19,267 nt of DNA from an uncultured Collinsella sp. (lineage in GTDB: Bacteria > Actinomycetota > Coriobacteriia > Coriobacteriales > Coriobacteriaceae): the NCBI GenBank assembly GCA_902494295.1, contig CABUSL010000026.1:1-19267 (forward strand). Direction: 5' to 3'. Shown here piece after piece: positions 1 through 8,317 of the stretch. How positions within the stretch are numbered: the stretch's first letter is position 1; every line of letters begins with the position of its first letter. The notes below the pieces were generated by a model. That model ran no database searches. It was given only the letters and a program-made list of their open reading frames with translations, and had not been told where the DNA came from. The translations under genes and the position numbers were made by a program.

Positions 1-3000
1 CCGGCGCCACGTCACCGTCATAGGTTACCGTCGCCACCAGATGGCCCGCGCCGTCGTCCGTCACCGTCACCGTTACCCGGTGCTCGGCCGCGTCGTACGT
101 CACGTTCTTCTGAGCGTCGTTCACCTCGGAGATGCTGTAGCGATACGCCCCGGGCTTGTCGTACGAGATCGCCTTGAAGCCCACCGTGCCGTCCGCCGCA
201 TTCTTGGCGGTCTGCAACACCTTGCCGTCGGCATCCTTCAGCTGGAAGGAGAACTGCCCTTCCTTCAGGTCCTCACCGCTCAGCACCTTGGAAGCCCCCA
301 GCTTCACCTCAGTCGCGGCCGGCGCGTAGCTGTTGCTGAACGTCACCGCATCCGCAGCCTTGCCGCCCGTGCTGTAGGCAACCTGCGCCTCCAGCGCGTG
401 CGTCTCCGCATCCTCCGTCACCGTCACCGTCGCGGTAAAGACCGTCGTGTCGTAGGTGACGCCGTTCGCCGTCGCCCCTGCCCGCTCGGACACGGTGTAG
501 ACGTACGTCCCCACCTTGTCCAGCTGCAGCGGCGCGAAGCCGAACGTACCGTCGGCGCCGTTCTGCACCGTCTGCACCACGTTACCGTCGGCGTCCTTCA
601 GGTCGAAGGAGAACTCACCCTTGGCCAGGTCGCGGCCGGTCAGAGCCTTCGTTCCGGTAATCGTCGCCGTCGTTGCCGTCGGCGTGTAGGCGTTGGTGAA
701 GGTCAGATCTGCAGCCGTCTTGTTCGCCGTCGCGGTCAGCTGGCCGCTGCCGTCGTCGGTCACGCTCACCGTCACATCCAACACCGCATCGCTGTAAGTG
801 ATGGTGCCATCTTGGCCCGCAACCTCCTTCACCTGGTACGCATGCGAACCAGTCGCAGTGTACGAGATGGCCTTGAAGGTAAACGCGCTACCCACGTTCG
901 TGGTCCGGTCAATCTCCTGCCCGGTGGCCACGTCAATCAGCGCGAACGTGAACTCGCCATTGGCGGGCGTCCGCGTGGTGGCCGGGTCGGCGTTCTTAAG
1001 CACCTTGGTGCCGGAGATCTGGTAGGAGATCGCGCGCGGCTGGTAGCTGTTCGCAAACGTCATGGTATTGGGGGTTACGCCGTTCTCGGTGCCCTCGCTC
1101 GGCTTCGCCGTGGAGCTCTCCACCACCAGCTTGCCGTCGTTGTTGTCTGCCACCACATAGGTCAGGGTGTACGTCTTGCCGGTGTAGGTCACGCCCGGCA
1201 CGCCCGGCGCGTCGTCCGTCGGCTGCACCTCGCGGACCGTGTAGATAAAGGTGCCCGCATGGTCGAAGATCAGCTTGTCGAAGGCAACCTTGCCGTCGGC
1301 GTCGTTCTTCTGGGTCTGAAGCACCATGCCGTCGGGCCCCACCAACTCGAAGGCGAAGTCTCCCGCCTTCATCTGGTAGCTGCCGTCGTGCACGTCAACG
1401 CTCTTGGTGAGGGCAATCGCGCCGGAGACCGTCGCCTGTGCCTTGTAGGTGTTGGTGAAGGTAGGCTTCGTGGCGTCCGCGCCGTCGTAGGCGACGCTCG
1501 CCTGCAGCGTGCCGGCGTTGTCCGCAACCGTCACCACGGCATGGTGCACCGTAGCGTCGTAGGTCACGTGAGACAGGTTGCCCTTCTGCTCCACGATGGT
1601 GTACTCGTGCGTGCCCGGCTTCGCGTAGGAGAAGGCGTCGAAGCTGACGCTTCCGTTCGCGCCGTTGATCGCGGTCCGGACGGGCTTGGCGCTGGCAAGC
1701 TGCTTAGCCGTCAGGTTGCCCTCGTACACACCGAAGGTGAACTCGCCGCCCTTGAGCGCGATCGGCGTGTTGTCGTCCTTCTTCACGTAGCTCTTCCGCG
1801 CACCGAGGGCCAGGCCGGTCGCAGCCGGCTGGTAGGTGTTGGTGAAGGTATCCGAGCCGGATGCGCTCGTCACGATCGCCTTCGCGTTCAGCGCTCCGGT
1901 CCCGCCGTCTGTGACCGTTACTTTGTAGGTGAGCGGATGGGTGTCGTAGTCCATGCCCGGCTCCGCGCCCGGCTGCTCCACGATGGTGTATGTGAAGTCC
2001 TTGCTCGCGGCGCCGCCCAAGTCGGAGAGCTGGAACTCGCGCGTGAAGCTGATCTTGCCGTCGGCGTCGTTCTTCGCGGTGCCGATCACGTTGCCGGCAG
2101 CGTCCTTCAGGTCGAAGGTGAACTCGCCGTCCGCGGGCTTCGTCGTGTGGTCGAAGCCGTCCGCAACCTTGATGGTCTTGGTCGCCGTCAGGGTTACGGA
2201 ACCCTTTGCGTCGTAGGTGTTGTTGAAGGCGGGAGCCGTAGCGGCACCGTCATAGGTGACGGTCACCTTCGTCTTATTGTTGTCGTCCTGGTTCTGCTCT
2301 ACCTTGACGTGGACCTTGACTTCCTTGGCGTCGTAGACCACGCCGTCGACGGTTTGGCCCGCTTTCTCCTCCTTGAGCGTGTAGTCGTACTCGCCCAGGT
2401 TCAGGCCCTTGACGGTCAGCTTGACCTTGCCGCCCTGGTCGTTGGTGCCGCGGGCAACCTCGTTGCCAGCCTGGTTGTACAGGCCGAAGGTAAACGCGTC
2501 GGACGTCAGGTCCTTGCCCGCGAGAACTTTCATGGCCTCGACGGTAACGTCCGTCGTCGGCTTCGAGTTGGTGAAGGTCGGCACGGCCTTCTCGCCGTCG
2601 TAGGTGGCGACCGCCTTCAGCTCGCCCTTCTCGTCGGTGACCTTGACGTGGACCTTCACGTCCTTCGCGTCGTAGACGATGGTCGAGTCGTTGCCGGCAA
2701 CCTCCTTGATGGCGTAGTCGTGATCGCCCGGCGTAGCGTAGTCGATGGCTGCAAAGGCGACCTTGCCGTCCTTGTCGTTTTGGACAGCCTGGAGCTCTTT
2801 GCCGTCGTTGTCGAGCAGCTGGAACGTGAAGTCGTTCCCTGCGAGCTCACCACCTGTGAAGCGCTTCTTCGCCTTGAGCGTTACCGAGGTCCCCTTCGGT
2901 CGGTACGTGTTCGTGATCTTGGCGATTTTGTCAGCGACCTTGATCGGGTTGTCCTCATGGCTCACGCCGTCGTCGGTGTAGGTCTGCTCCATCTTGACTG

Positions 3001-3370
3001 CCGGCTGCGACAGCGTGCCGTCGCCGTTATCGCTCACCGTCACCGTGACGCGGTAGGAAGCGCTTGAATACCCGAACCCGGGCAGCCAGCTAGCGTCGTT
3101 TTGAGACGGCGTGGCCTCGGCGATGAGATAGGTGTAGGTGCCGGGCTTGGTGTACTCAATCTCGCCGAAGTCGAACTTGTCCCCGTTCTCAACGGTCTTC
3201 ACAACCTGCTTCATACCACTCACGGGTGCATTCTCGGCACCGTCGGGCATCGGCGTGCCCTTGTCCGCGCGCAGGTAAATCTTGAAGCTATCGCCATCTT
3301 TCCAGTCACGGCCCTGGAGCACCTTCTGCGCCCAGAACGCATTGGTGAGCGTCACCGGCGACTTTACGCT
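1..3370 (-). repeat. Nine tandem isopeptide-forming pilin (FctA/Spy0128-like) domains
   Basis: These are protein-level repeats of about 114-154 residues inside the adhesin, with boundaries near residues 1088, 1242, 1356, 1472, 1599, 1728, 1861, 1981 and 2102. Each has a Lys in the first strand (for example GTKVL, GTKAL, ASKVL), then a GEFTF-like strand, an ADGKVxF-like strand, a Glu in YTxxE and a closing Asn in FTNTY or a variant. This is the Lys-Asn bond with catalytic Glu known from the streptococcal major pilin family. The second repeat ends FTNSK, without the usual Tyr. The ninth is cut by the window edge before its Asn. Confidence 0.85.
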
Positions 3371-6300
3371 GTAGGTGTTCGTGAATACCAGCTTGTTGGC
3401 GTCGGCCAGTGTGCCGTCGGCGTTCTGCTTTGCGATCGTGCCGGAGATGCTGTCGCCCTCGCCACTCAGGGCGTTGCCGCCCTGCTCGCGCTTGGTCAGC
3501 GTGAAGCCGGCCGGCATCTTGCCCGTACCGGTCAGCTCCTGCACCGTGTAGGCGTCGTGCTCGGCGAGGCCGTACACGCGGATCGTCTGGCCGGCCGTGA
3601 TGGTCTGCTCGCGACCGTTCGTCAGGTCGAACATATCGCCGACCTGCTTCTCGCTTGCGGCCCCAGCGTTCTTGAACACTGCAGCCTTGTAGGTCTTCCC
3701 ATCAGGCACGGTGAACTTGAAGGTGAACTTTGCGTCCTTATTGCCCGTCAGGCCATTGGGCACGACAACCTTCTTCGTCACCTCAAGGCTCGCCTCGCGT
3801 TCGTTCGCCACGCGCACGCAGGTGGCGCCCGTGAACAGGGCGTTCAGGTTCATGGCGCCCAAGTCGGCGCGGGCGCCCTTCGCCGTGATTCCCTTGGGCT
3901 GCTCGTCCTGGGTGATACCCATACGTATCCAGCCCGTCTCGGTCTCCAGGCGGTAGGGTTTGCCCTCCTCGGTGGGCCCATACTGGTACATGCGTCCGTT
4001 AGCGCCGTACTTGAGGTGCACTGTGTCGTCTGCACCCACGGGTTCGACATCGGTCCACGTCAGGTTGCCTTTAACATTGGTCTCGCCATTCGAGGTCTTC
4101 CGCGTACCCTTGATCCACGTGAGTGTGTTGTCGATGTCGCCCTCTGCGCCAAACTGGCCCAGACTCTTCATGAGCGCGCCCGGGCCCACGAACGTCGAAA
4201 CGCCGTCATCGTCCGTACCAGCATCGGCATGGACGCCGCAATCGTCCACAATCACCTTGGTGAGCGTGTCGTTAAGCAGGAAGCCCTTGGGAGCCGAGAC
4301 CTCCTTTAGGAAGTAAGCTCCATTCACGAGCGGCATGTTACCGTCGCTTGTATTCGGGAATATGCCCGCACCTTCGAGCGGGACCGGGTTGCCGACCGAC
4401 CCCGTCGTCAGGGTGTCGTAGGGGGTCTGCTCGCCCTTGAGCACGACCTTGCCGTTCGCGTCTGTTGTCACCTGATCGGCCGTGTACAGGCCGAACTTCG
4501 CGCCGTCTACGGGGTTGCCCTCGGTATCGGTCTTCTGCACGAACAGGCGATTCTGGATGTTCGTGACGAGCAAGCGCGTGGCGAACTGCCGCTTGAAGTT
4601 CGTGCCGTCTGCGATGTCGTCGCTGTACACGTGGACGGTGTTCTCGGGCGTCGCGTCGCCGATGGAGCTCGCCGTTGTGTGGTAGATGACCACCGTGTAC
4701 TCGGCATCCTTGCGGGCATCACCGCTCAGCAAGTAGTAGTACTTGGAGATGTCACCGGGCAGATACGGAATCTCTACCTGGTACTGGCCGCTAGTGTTGA
4801 GCGTGAAGGCGTGCAGGTCCTTCTTCGCCGCCTCGATAGCGCCGGCCGTGCCCGGCTCCTTGGCGAGGGTGTATCCCGCTCCCGTCGATGGGTCGCCCGA
4901 CACGGCATGCCAATTGCTCTGATCTTTGATATCTGTGCTTGCGCTTTTATCGCGCTTGAGCACCACAGCGAACAGTATGCCGGAGTCCAGGCTGACAGCG
5001 TCGTTGGACTTCATCAGGTCATCATTCGCCTTGTACACGATCGACGGCGCGGTGATGGTCTCCTTCGCGCCGGCGAACGCACCCGTCCGCCACACGGCGC
5101 TGCCCGCGTCCATACCGCCGCGGTTGATGATGACGCCGCCCGCGCCGTTCTTGTCGCTCGTGGGCTCGTACTCGAGGTGCATGCTGCCATCCGTCGTCGT
5201 GAGATTCGAGCGGTATCCCTTGGGCACGCTCGTCTCCTTCAGGAGGTAGTACTTATTGCTGTGATCCTTGTTGTAGAGATCGTCGAAGTTGATGACGCCG
5301 CTGCCATCGTCGTTCGTGAGCGTTAGGCAGCCGGCCTCGTCCGTGGTGCCGGAGCCGAGAAGCGCGCCCTCGGTTTTGAAGTCCTTATCGGTCTTATAGA
5401 GCTGGAACTCGGCACCCTGTACGAACTTGCCGTCCTGGTCGAACTTTATGATGTCGGACTCGGGCACCGTCACGAGGTTGAACTTGAGCTCCATGTTGGA
5501 GTAGAGGGCGCCGCGCTCCAGGTAGAAGAACTTGAGGGTGTGGTTGGTGCCGTCGGCGAAGGTGCTGCCGTACCACCTCGTGTCGCCGTCCTTGCCCGCC
5601 TTCTGGTACTTGCTCAGCAGCGTGCCGTCGCTCTTGCCGTTCACCTTAATGTCGCCCGTTTTAAAGTTTATGTTCAGACTCGCGCGGTCGTGAATACCGC
5701 CGATATCACCCACGAGGACATCGTCGATGAACACCCAGACATCATCATCGCCGGCGAACTCGAAGGTCATGTCCTCATCTTTGTTCGTCTTGCCGCCGTC
5801 GGGCTGCACGAATCGCGTGGACATTGAGAGACCGAAGTGATGGTTGACGGGCTTGCCACCGTTGTAGCTCGCGGTGTTGTCTGCCGTGATGCCATTTTGG
5901 ACGAGCCGGTCGTTTTCCTCATTGAACACCTTGTCTGCCGCGTCGAACGGGAAGAACTGACCCTGGTGGGACGAATTGCCAACGCCCCCGGTGTCATAGA
6001 TGTCGAAGGCATTCTTGTTAGCGTTGTAGGCTGCGTAGTTGTGGGTGCTGTCATAGACGTAGTAGCCGCCCTGAGCCTGGAGGAGGCCCGTCACGCCAAA
6101 ATGGGACGTCTTGCCGGTCTGGGCAGAGGAATCGAACAGATAGCGGAGGGACTTGCCGCCCCAGGTATCGGAAAGCCGCGGGTAGCCGTCGAAAAGCGTG
6201 TTGTTGACGATGCCGTACTGCGGGTTCTCGCCGCCCGTCCAACGGTTGAGCGACTCACCACCCTGGCCGTCGTTAAACTGGAACCGGTGGTTTGCGTTGA

Positions 6301-6631
6301 TGCCGCCGTTGCCGGAAACCGACAGGTGATCATCGGGATTCACCCAGTAATCAAACAGGTTGATTGTTGTCCCCGAAGGCGAAATCGTCGTAACCGTGTG
6401 GTCCGAAATCGCCGCTTCCGCACGGGTCGGCAGGAAGAAACTCGCCGTCAGCGCGACGGCGAGGGCCAAAACAATCACATATGGCGAGACCGGGCGCAGC
6501 CCACGACGACGGCCATAAGACATGACGGACCACCGCTCGCGCGGCCGGTGTTCACCAGGAAGTTCCCTGCTTAGACACCCCCCGGTAGCATTATTCACGA
6601 GTCGAGACGTCGTCTCTCTGAGCTCCTGCAT
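1..6631 (-). CDS. Giant fibro-slime/SpaA/isopeptide-repeat surface adhesin (C-terminus outside window)
   Basis: This gene runs off the left edge; 2210 codons are visible. I start it at ATG 6631, which follows GGGGAGG by 5 nt, and not at the in-frame ATG 6523, which has no ribosome binding site. Residues 1-73 form a long signal peptide (polar region with RRR at 41-43, hydrophobic core about 51-67, AEA at 71-73). Residues about 100-385 look like a PA14-like fibro-slime domain, with the hallmark DDDVWVFIDD at 295-304. Two SpaA/CnaB-like domains follow, with candidate isopeptide pairs K396/E466 and K700/E777, each trailed by an unassigned segment. A further domain starts near K953. Nine FctA/Spy0128-like pilin domains fill residue 1088 to the edge. 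The family role is adhesion, as a sortase-anchored pilus tip or wall protein. The LPXTG signal and any sortase would lie left of the window. The exact ligand cannot be told. Confidence 0.9.
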   Translation of the reverse strand, partial: MQELRETTSRLVNNATGGCLSRELPGEHRPRERWSVMSYGRRRGLRPVSPYVIVLALAVALTASFFLPTRAEAAISDHTVTTISPSGTTINLFDYWVNPDDHLSVSGNGGINANHRFQFNDGQGGESLNRWTGGENPQYGIVNNTLFDGYPRLSDTWGGKSLRYLFDSSAQTGKTSHFGVTGLLQAQGGYYVYDSTHNYAAYNANKNAFDIYDTGGVGNSSHQGQFFPFDAADKVFNEENDRLVQNGITADNTASYNGGKPVNHHFGLSMSTRFVQPDGGKTNKDEDMTFEFAGDDDVWVFIDDVLVGDIGGIHDRASLNINFKTGDIKVNGKSDGTLLSKYQKAGKDGDTRWYGSTFADGTNHTLKFFYLERGALYSNMELKFNLVTVPESDIIKFDQDGKFVQGAEFQLYKTDKDFKTEGALLGSGTTDEAGCLTLTNDDGSGVINFDDLYNKDHSNKYYLLKETSVPKGYRSNLTTTDGSMHLEYEPTSDKNGAGGVIINRGGMDAGSAVWRTGAFAGAKETITAPSIVYKANDDLMKSNDAVSLDSGILFAVVLKRDKSASTDIKDQSNWHAVSGDPSTGAGYTLAKEPGTAGAIEAAKKDLHAFTLNTSGQYQVEIPYLPGDISKYYYLLSGDARKDAEYTVVIYHTTASSIGDATPENTVHVYSDDIADGTNFKRQFATRLLVTNIQNRLFVQKTDTEGNPVDGAKFGLYTADQVTTDANGKVVLKGEQTPYDTLTTGSVGNPVPLEGAGIFPNTSDGNMPLVNGAYFLKEVSAPKGFLLNDTLTKVIVDDCGVHADAGTDDDGVSTFVGPGALMKSLGQFGAEGDIDNTLTWIKGTRKTSNGETNVKGNLTWTDVEPVGADDTVHLKYGANGRMYQYGPTEEGKPYRLETETGWIRMGITQDEQPKGITAKGARADLGAMNLNALFTGATCVRVANEREASLEVTKKVVVPNGLTGNKDAKFTFKFTVPDGKTYKAAVFKNAGAASEKQVGDMFDLTNGREQTITAGQTIRVYGLAEHDAYTVQELTGTGKMPAGFTLTKREQGGNALSGEGDSISGTIAKQNADGTLADANKLVFTNTYSVKSPVTLTNAFWAQKVLQGRDWKDGDSFKIYLRADKGTPMPDGAENAPVSGMKQVVKTVENGDKFDFGEIEYTKPGTYTYLIAEATPSQNDASWLPGFGYSSASYRVTVTVSDNGDGTLSQPAVKMEQTYTDDGVSHEDNPIKVADKIAKITNTYRPKGTSVTLKAKKRFTGGELAGNDFTFQLLDNDGKELQAVQNDKDGKVAFAAIDYATPGDHDYAIKEVAGNDSTIVYDAKDVKVHVKVTDEKGELKAVATYDGEKAVPTFTNSKPTTDVTVEAMKVLAGKDLTSDAFTFGLYNQAGNEVARGTNDQGGKVKLTVKGLNLGEYDYTLKEEKAGQTVDGVVYDAKEVKVHVKVEQNQDDNNKTKVTVTYDGAATAPAFNNTYDAKGSVTLTATKTIKVADGFDHTTKPADGEFTFDLKDAAGNVIGTAKNDADGKISFTREFQLSDLGGAASKDFTYTIVEQPGAEPGMDYDTHPLTYKVTVTDGGTGALNAKAIVTSASGSDTFTNTYQPAATGLALGARKSYVKKDDNTPIALKGGEFTFGVYEGNLTAKQLASAKPVRTAINGANGSVSFDAFSYAKPGTHEYTIVEQKGNLSHVTYDATVHHAVVTVADNAGTLQASVAYDGADATKPTFTNTYKAQATVSGAIALTKSVDVHDGSYQMKAGDFAFELVGPDGMVLQTQKNDADGKVAFDKLIFDHAGTFIYTVREVQPTDDAPGVPGVTYTGKTYTLTYVVADNNDGKLVVESSTAKPSEGTENGVTPNTMTFANSYQPRAISYQISGTKVLKNADPATTRTPANGEFTFALIDVATGQEIDRTTNVGSAFTFKAISYTATGSHAYQVKEVAGQDGTITYSDAVLDVTVSVTDDGSGQLTATANKTAADLTFTNAYTPTATTATITGTKALTGRDLAKGEFSFDLKDADGNVVQTVQNGADGTFGFAPLQLDKVGTYVYTVSERAGATANGVTYDTTVFTATVTVTEDAETHALEAQVAYSTGGKAADAVTFSNSYAPAATEVKLGASKVLSGEDLKEGQFSFQLKDADGKVLQTAKNAADGTVGFKAISYDKPGAYRYSISEVNDAQKNVTYDAAEHRVTVTVTDDGAGHLVATVTYDGDVAP

Positions 6632-6643
6632 AATTTCCTCCCC
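6632..6643 (-). promoter_or_regulatory. Ribosome binding site fixing the adhesin start
   Basis: On the minus strand GGGGAGG lies 5 nt before ATG 6631. The reading frame from this ATG is open through ATG 6523 and straight into the signal-peptide core, so the site adds 36 residues to the N-terminus. No comparable site precedes ATG 6523. Confidence 0.8.
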
Positions 6644-6660
6644 AGTCACACGGCGACCTG

Positions 6661-6677
6661 CCCGGGTGCTCCCCGGG
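6661..6677 (-). other. GC-rich hairpin in the adhesin leader
   Basis: CCCGGG, a 5-nt loop and CCCGGG form a perfect 6-bp stem 30 nt upstream of the adhesin start codon, within the likely untranslated leader. It has no T-run, so it is not a normal intrinsic terminator. It might affect translation or transcript stability. Confidence 0.4.
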
Positions 6678-6741
6678 GGCCGAGGCAGTCTGGCACATGC
6701 CCGCAGTCGTTCAAGGAATACCAACCCCAGCATATGTCTCT

Positions 6742-6753
6742 TAAGATATCTTA
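6742..6753. promoter_or_regulatory. 12-bp perfect palindrome, candidate operator upstream of the adhesin
   Basis: TAAGATATCTTA reads the same on both strands. It sits in the AT-rich part of the 186-bp gap between the peptidase stop and the adhesin start, about 110 bp upstream of the start codon, where a promoter would be expected. I found no convincing -35/-10 pair nearby, so the regulatory role is inferred. Confidence 0.35.
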
Positions 6754-6817
6754 GTCTTATTCTATGACAGTTTTTGTCTCATTACCGATGAAATCGGCTC
6801 AGTCCCTTTGTCGCATG

Positions 6818-8245
6818 CTAGAGCGTGTGGAGCAGGGCGATGAGGAAGCGGATGCCTTGGAGGTAGGCGCAACGGGTGATGCGCTCGTTGGTGCCGTGGA
6901 CGCCGCGGTCGCATTCGTCATCGTCGACCACAAAGGCGGAGAAGCGGATGCACTCGTGGCAAATGCGCTGGTAGTTGGCGGCATCGGTTGCACCAATCAC
7001 GGTCGAGGGCACGATGCTCATCGGCTCTTGGCCCACCGCAGACGATCCGTTTTCCTCCGTCGGCTTGGGATCACGGAAATAGCGGGCGGCGATGGCGCGG
7101 ACGGCCTCGAGCCCCGGTCCACCAACGCGCGGGGACGGCGAGGGCTCGGAGCTGCCGGGGCCCAGCTCGACCTCCACACGTCCGGCAAGGCCCGCCGCGG
7201 CAACCGCCTCGCGGCAGCGCGCCACAACGTCGGCCACGCTCGTGCCCTCGAGCATACGGAAATTGATATTGGCCCACATATCTTGCGGCATTACGTTGGC
7301 ACCGGTACTGCCGCCCTCGATTTGCGTGGGCGCACAGGTGGTGGTCACAAGCGGGTACAGCTTTTTGCTGGCAAGGCAGTCGCGCACGATGGCATCCTTG
7401 CTGGCAGCAATCTCGTCTGCGGTATAAAGCCCCAGCTCGACGAGCTGCGCGGCAAGCAGATCGGTCACACGCGCCGGCCACTCGATATCGCAAATCGCGG
7501 CAATAGCGCGGCTGAGCACTTCGAGCGACGTGCCACCGTAAGGGTTGGAAGAATGCCCGCCCTCGCTCTTCGTCCTGAGCACGATATCGGCATAGCCCTT
7601 CTCGGCAAGATCGGCATGCATAAGCCAACCCTCGCCTGCGCCGTACTCGGCAGCCTCAACGATACGATAGTCGCCCTCGTCAATCAGGTACTCAAGCTCA
7701 ACGCCGCGCTCCTCGAGCACGCGGCCAATGGCACCCGCGCCGCACTGCGTGGTCTCCTCATCCTGGCCAAAGGCCAGCAGCAGGGTTCGTTCGTGTTGCC
7801 AGCCGTGCGCCAGCGCATACTCAACGGCCTCCAGGATGCCTGCGACCTGGTCTTTCATATCGATGGCGCCGCGACCCCAAATATAGGTGTCGTCCACGTG
7901 CCCGCTAAAGGGATTGTGCGTCCAGTCTGTCTCGGTGCCCGGCACCACGGGAACCACGTCCATGTGGCCCATGAGCATGACCGGCTTGAGGGCGGGGTCG
8001 ATGCCGGCAAGCGTCACGAGCAGCGAATGGTCGATGAGCTCGACCTCGCCCGCCGCAAACACGCGCGGCCAGGCCTGCTGCATATAGGCGCGCAGGTCGG
8101 CAAACGCCTGCCAGTCCACCGCCTCGGCATTCATGCTCGAGATGGTCGGAAACGACAGCACACGCCCCAGGCGCTCGCACGCGCCAGTTTCGTCCAAATC
8201 GGCAAAATCATCCTCGTGCGCAAAGAAGCGCCAAACCTCGGCCAT
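6818..8245 (-). CDS. M20 family zinc peptidase (CPS1/PM20D1-like carboxypeptidase)
   Basis: Protein of 475 residues. ATG 8245 is chosen because AAAGGA lies just upstream; a frame-extended ATG at 8299 lacks support and falls inside an intergenic hairpin. The M20 metal and catalytic residues are all visible: GHMDVVP (H94, D96), GAIDMKD (D129), FGQDEE (E163, E164), IDEGD (D189) and HGTNERI (H450). H231 in GGHSS marks the lid domain. No signal peptide is seen, so it should be cytoplasmic, removing a residue from peptides or N-acyl amino acids with two zinc ions. It is the last gene after the receptor, permease and ATPase of an amino-acid importer, which suggests it processes what that importer brings in. 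The exact substrate is not readable from sequence. Confidence 0.92.
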   Translation of the reverse strand: MAEVWRFFAHEDDFADLDETGACERLGRVLSFPTISSMNAEAVDWQAFADLRAYMQQAWPRVFAAGEVELIDHSLLVTLAGIDPALKPVMLMGHMDVVPVVPGTETDWTHNPFSGHVDDTYIWGRGAIDMKDQVAGILEAVEYALAHGWQHERTLLLAFGQDEETTQCGAGAIGRVLEERGVELEYLIDEGDYRIVEAAEYGAGEGWLMHADLAEKGYADIVLRTKSEGGHSSNPYGGTSLEVLSRAIAAICDIEWPARVTDLLAAQLVELGLYTADEIAASKDAIVRDCLASKKLYPLVTTTCAPTQIEGGSTGANVMPQDMWANINFRMLEGTSVADVVARCREAVAAAGLAGRVEVELGPGSSEPSPSPRVGGPGLEAVRAIAARYFRDPKPTEENGSSAVGQEPMSIVPSTVIGATDAANYQRICHECIRFSAFVVDDDECDRGVHGTNERITRCAYLQGIRFLIALLHTL

Positions 8246-8269
8246 GACATCCTTTCGATTGTGATGACG

Positions 8270-8294
8270 AGGGCCGCCCCACCGGAGCGGCCCT
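8270..8294 (-). other. Hairpin between importer ATPase and peptidase genes
   Basis: An 11-bp stem (AGGGCCGCTCC with GGGGCGGCCCT, one G-T wobble) closes a 3-nt loop in the 72-bp gap. There is no T-run after it on the minus strand, so it is not a classical terminator. It could separate expression of the peptidase from the importer by processing, pausing or stabilising the mRNA. Confidence 0.5.
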
Positions 8295-8317
8295 GCCACA
8301 TAAGCGTTTGCGGTCGT

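Noticed and set aside
1..3370. CRISPR or DNA-level tandem repeat in the left third
   Set aside because: The periodicity of about 350-400 bp exists at protein level with strong sequence divergence; there are no short identical repeats with spacers.
41..4309. Very long plus-strand open frames (1008 and 402 codons) opposite the adhesin
   Set aside because: The translations are rich in Arg, Val, His and Leu without family motifs, and they mirror the high-GC codon pattern of the repeat-rich adhesin on the other strand.
6515..6523. Adhesin start at ATG 6523
   Set aside because: No ribosome binding site, whereas the in-frame ATG 6631 has GGGGAGG at the right distance.
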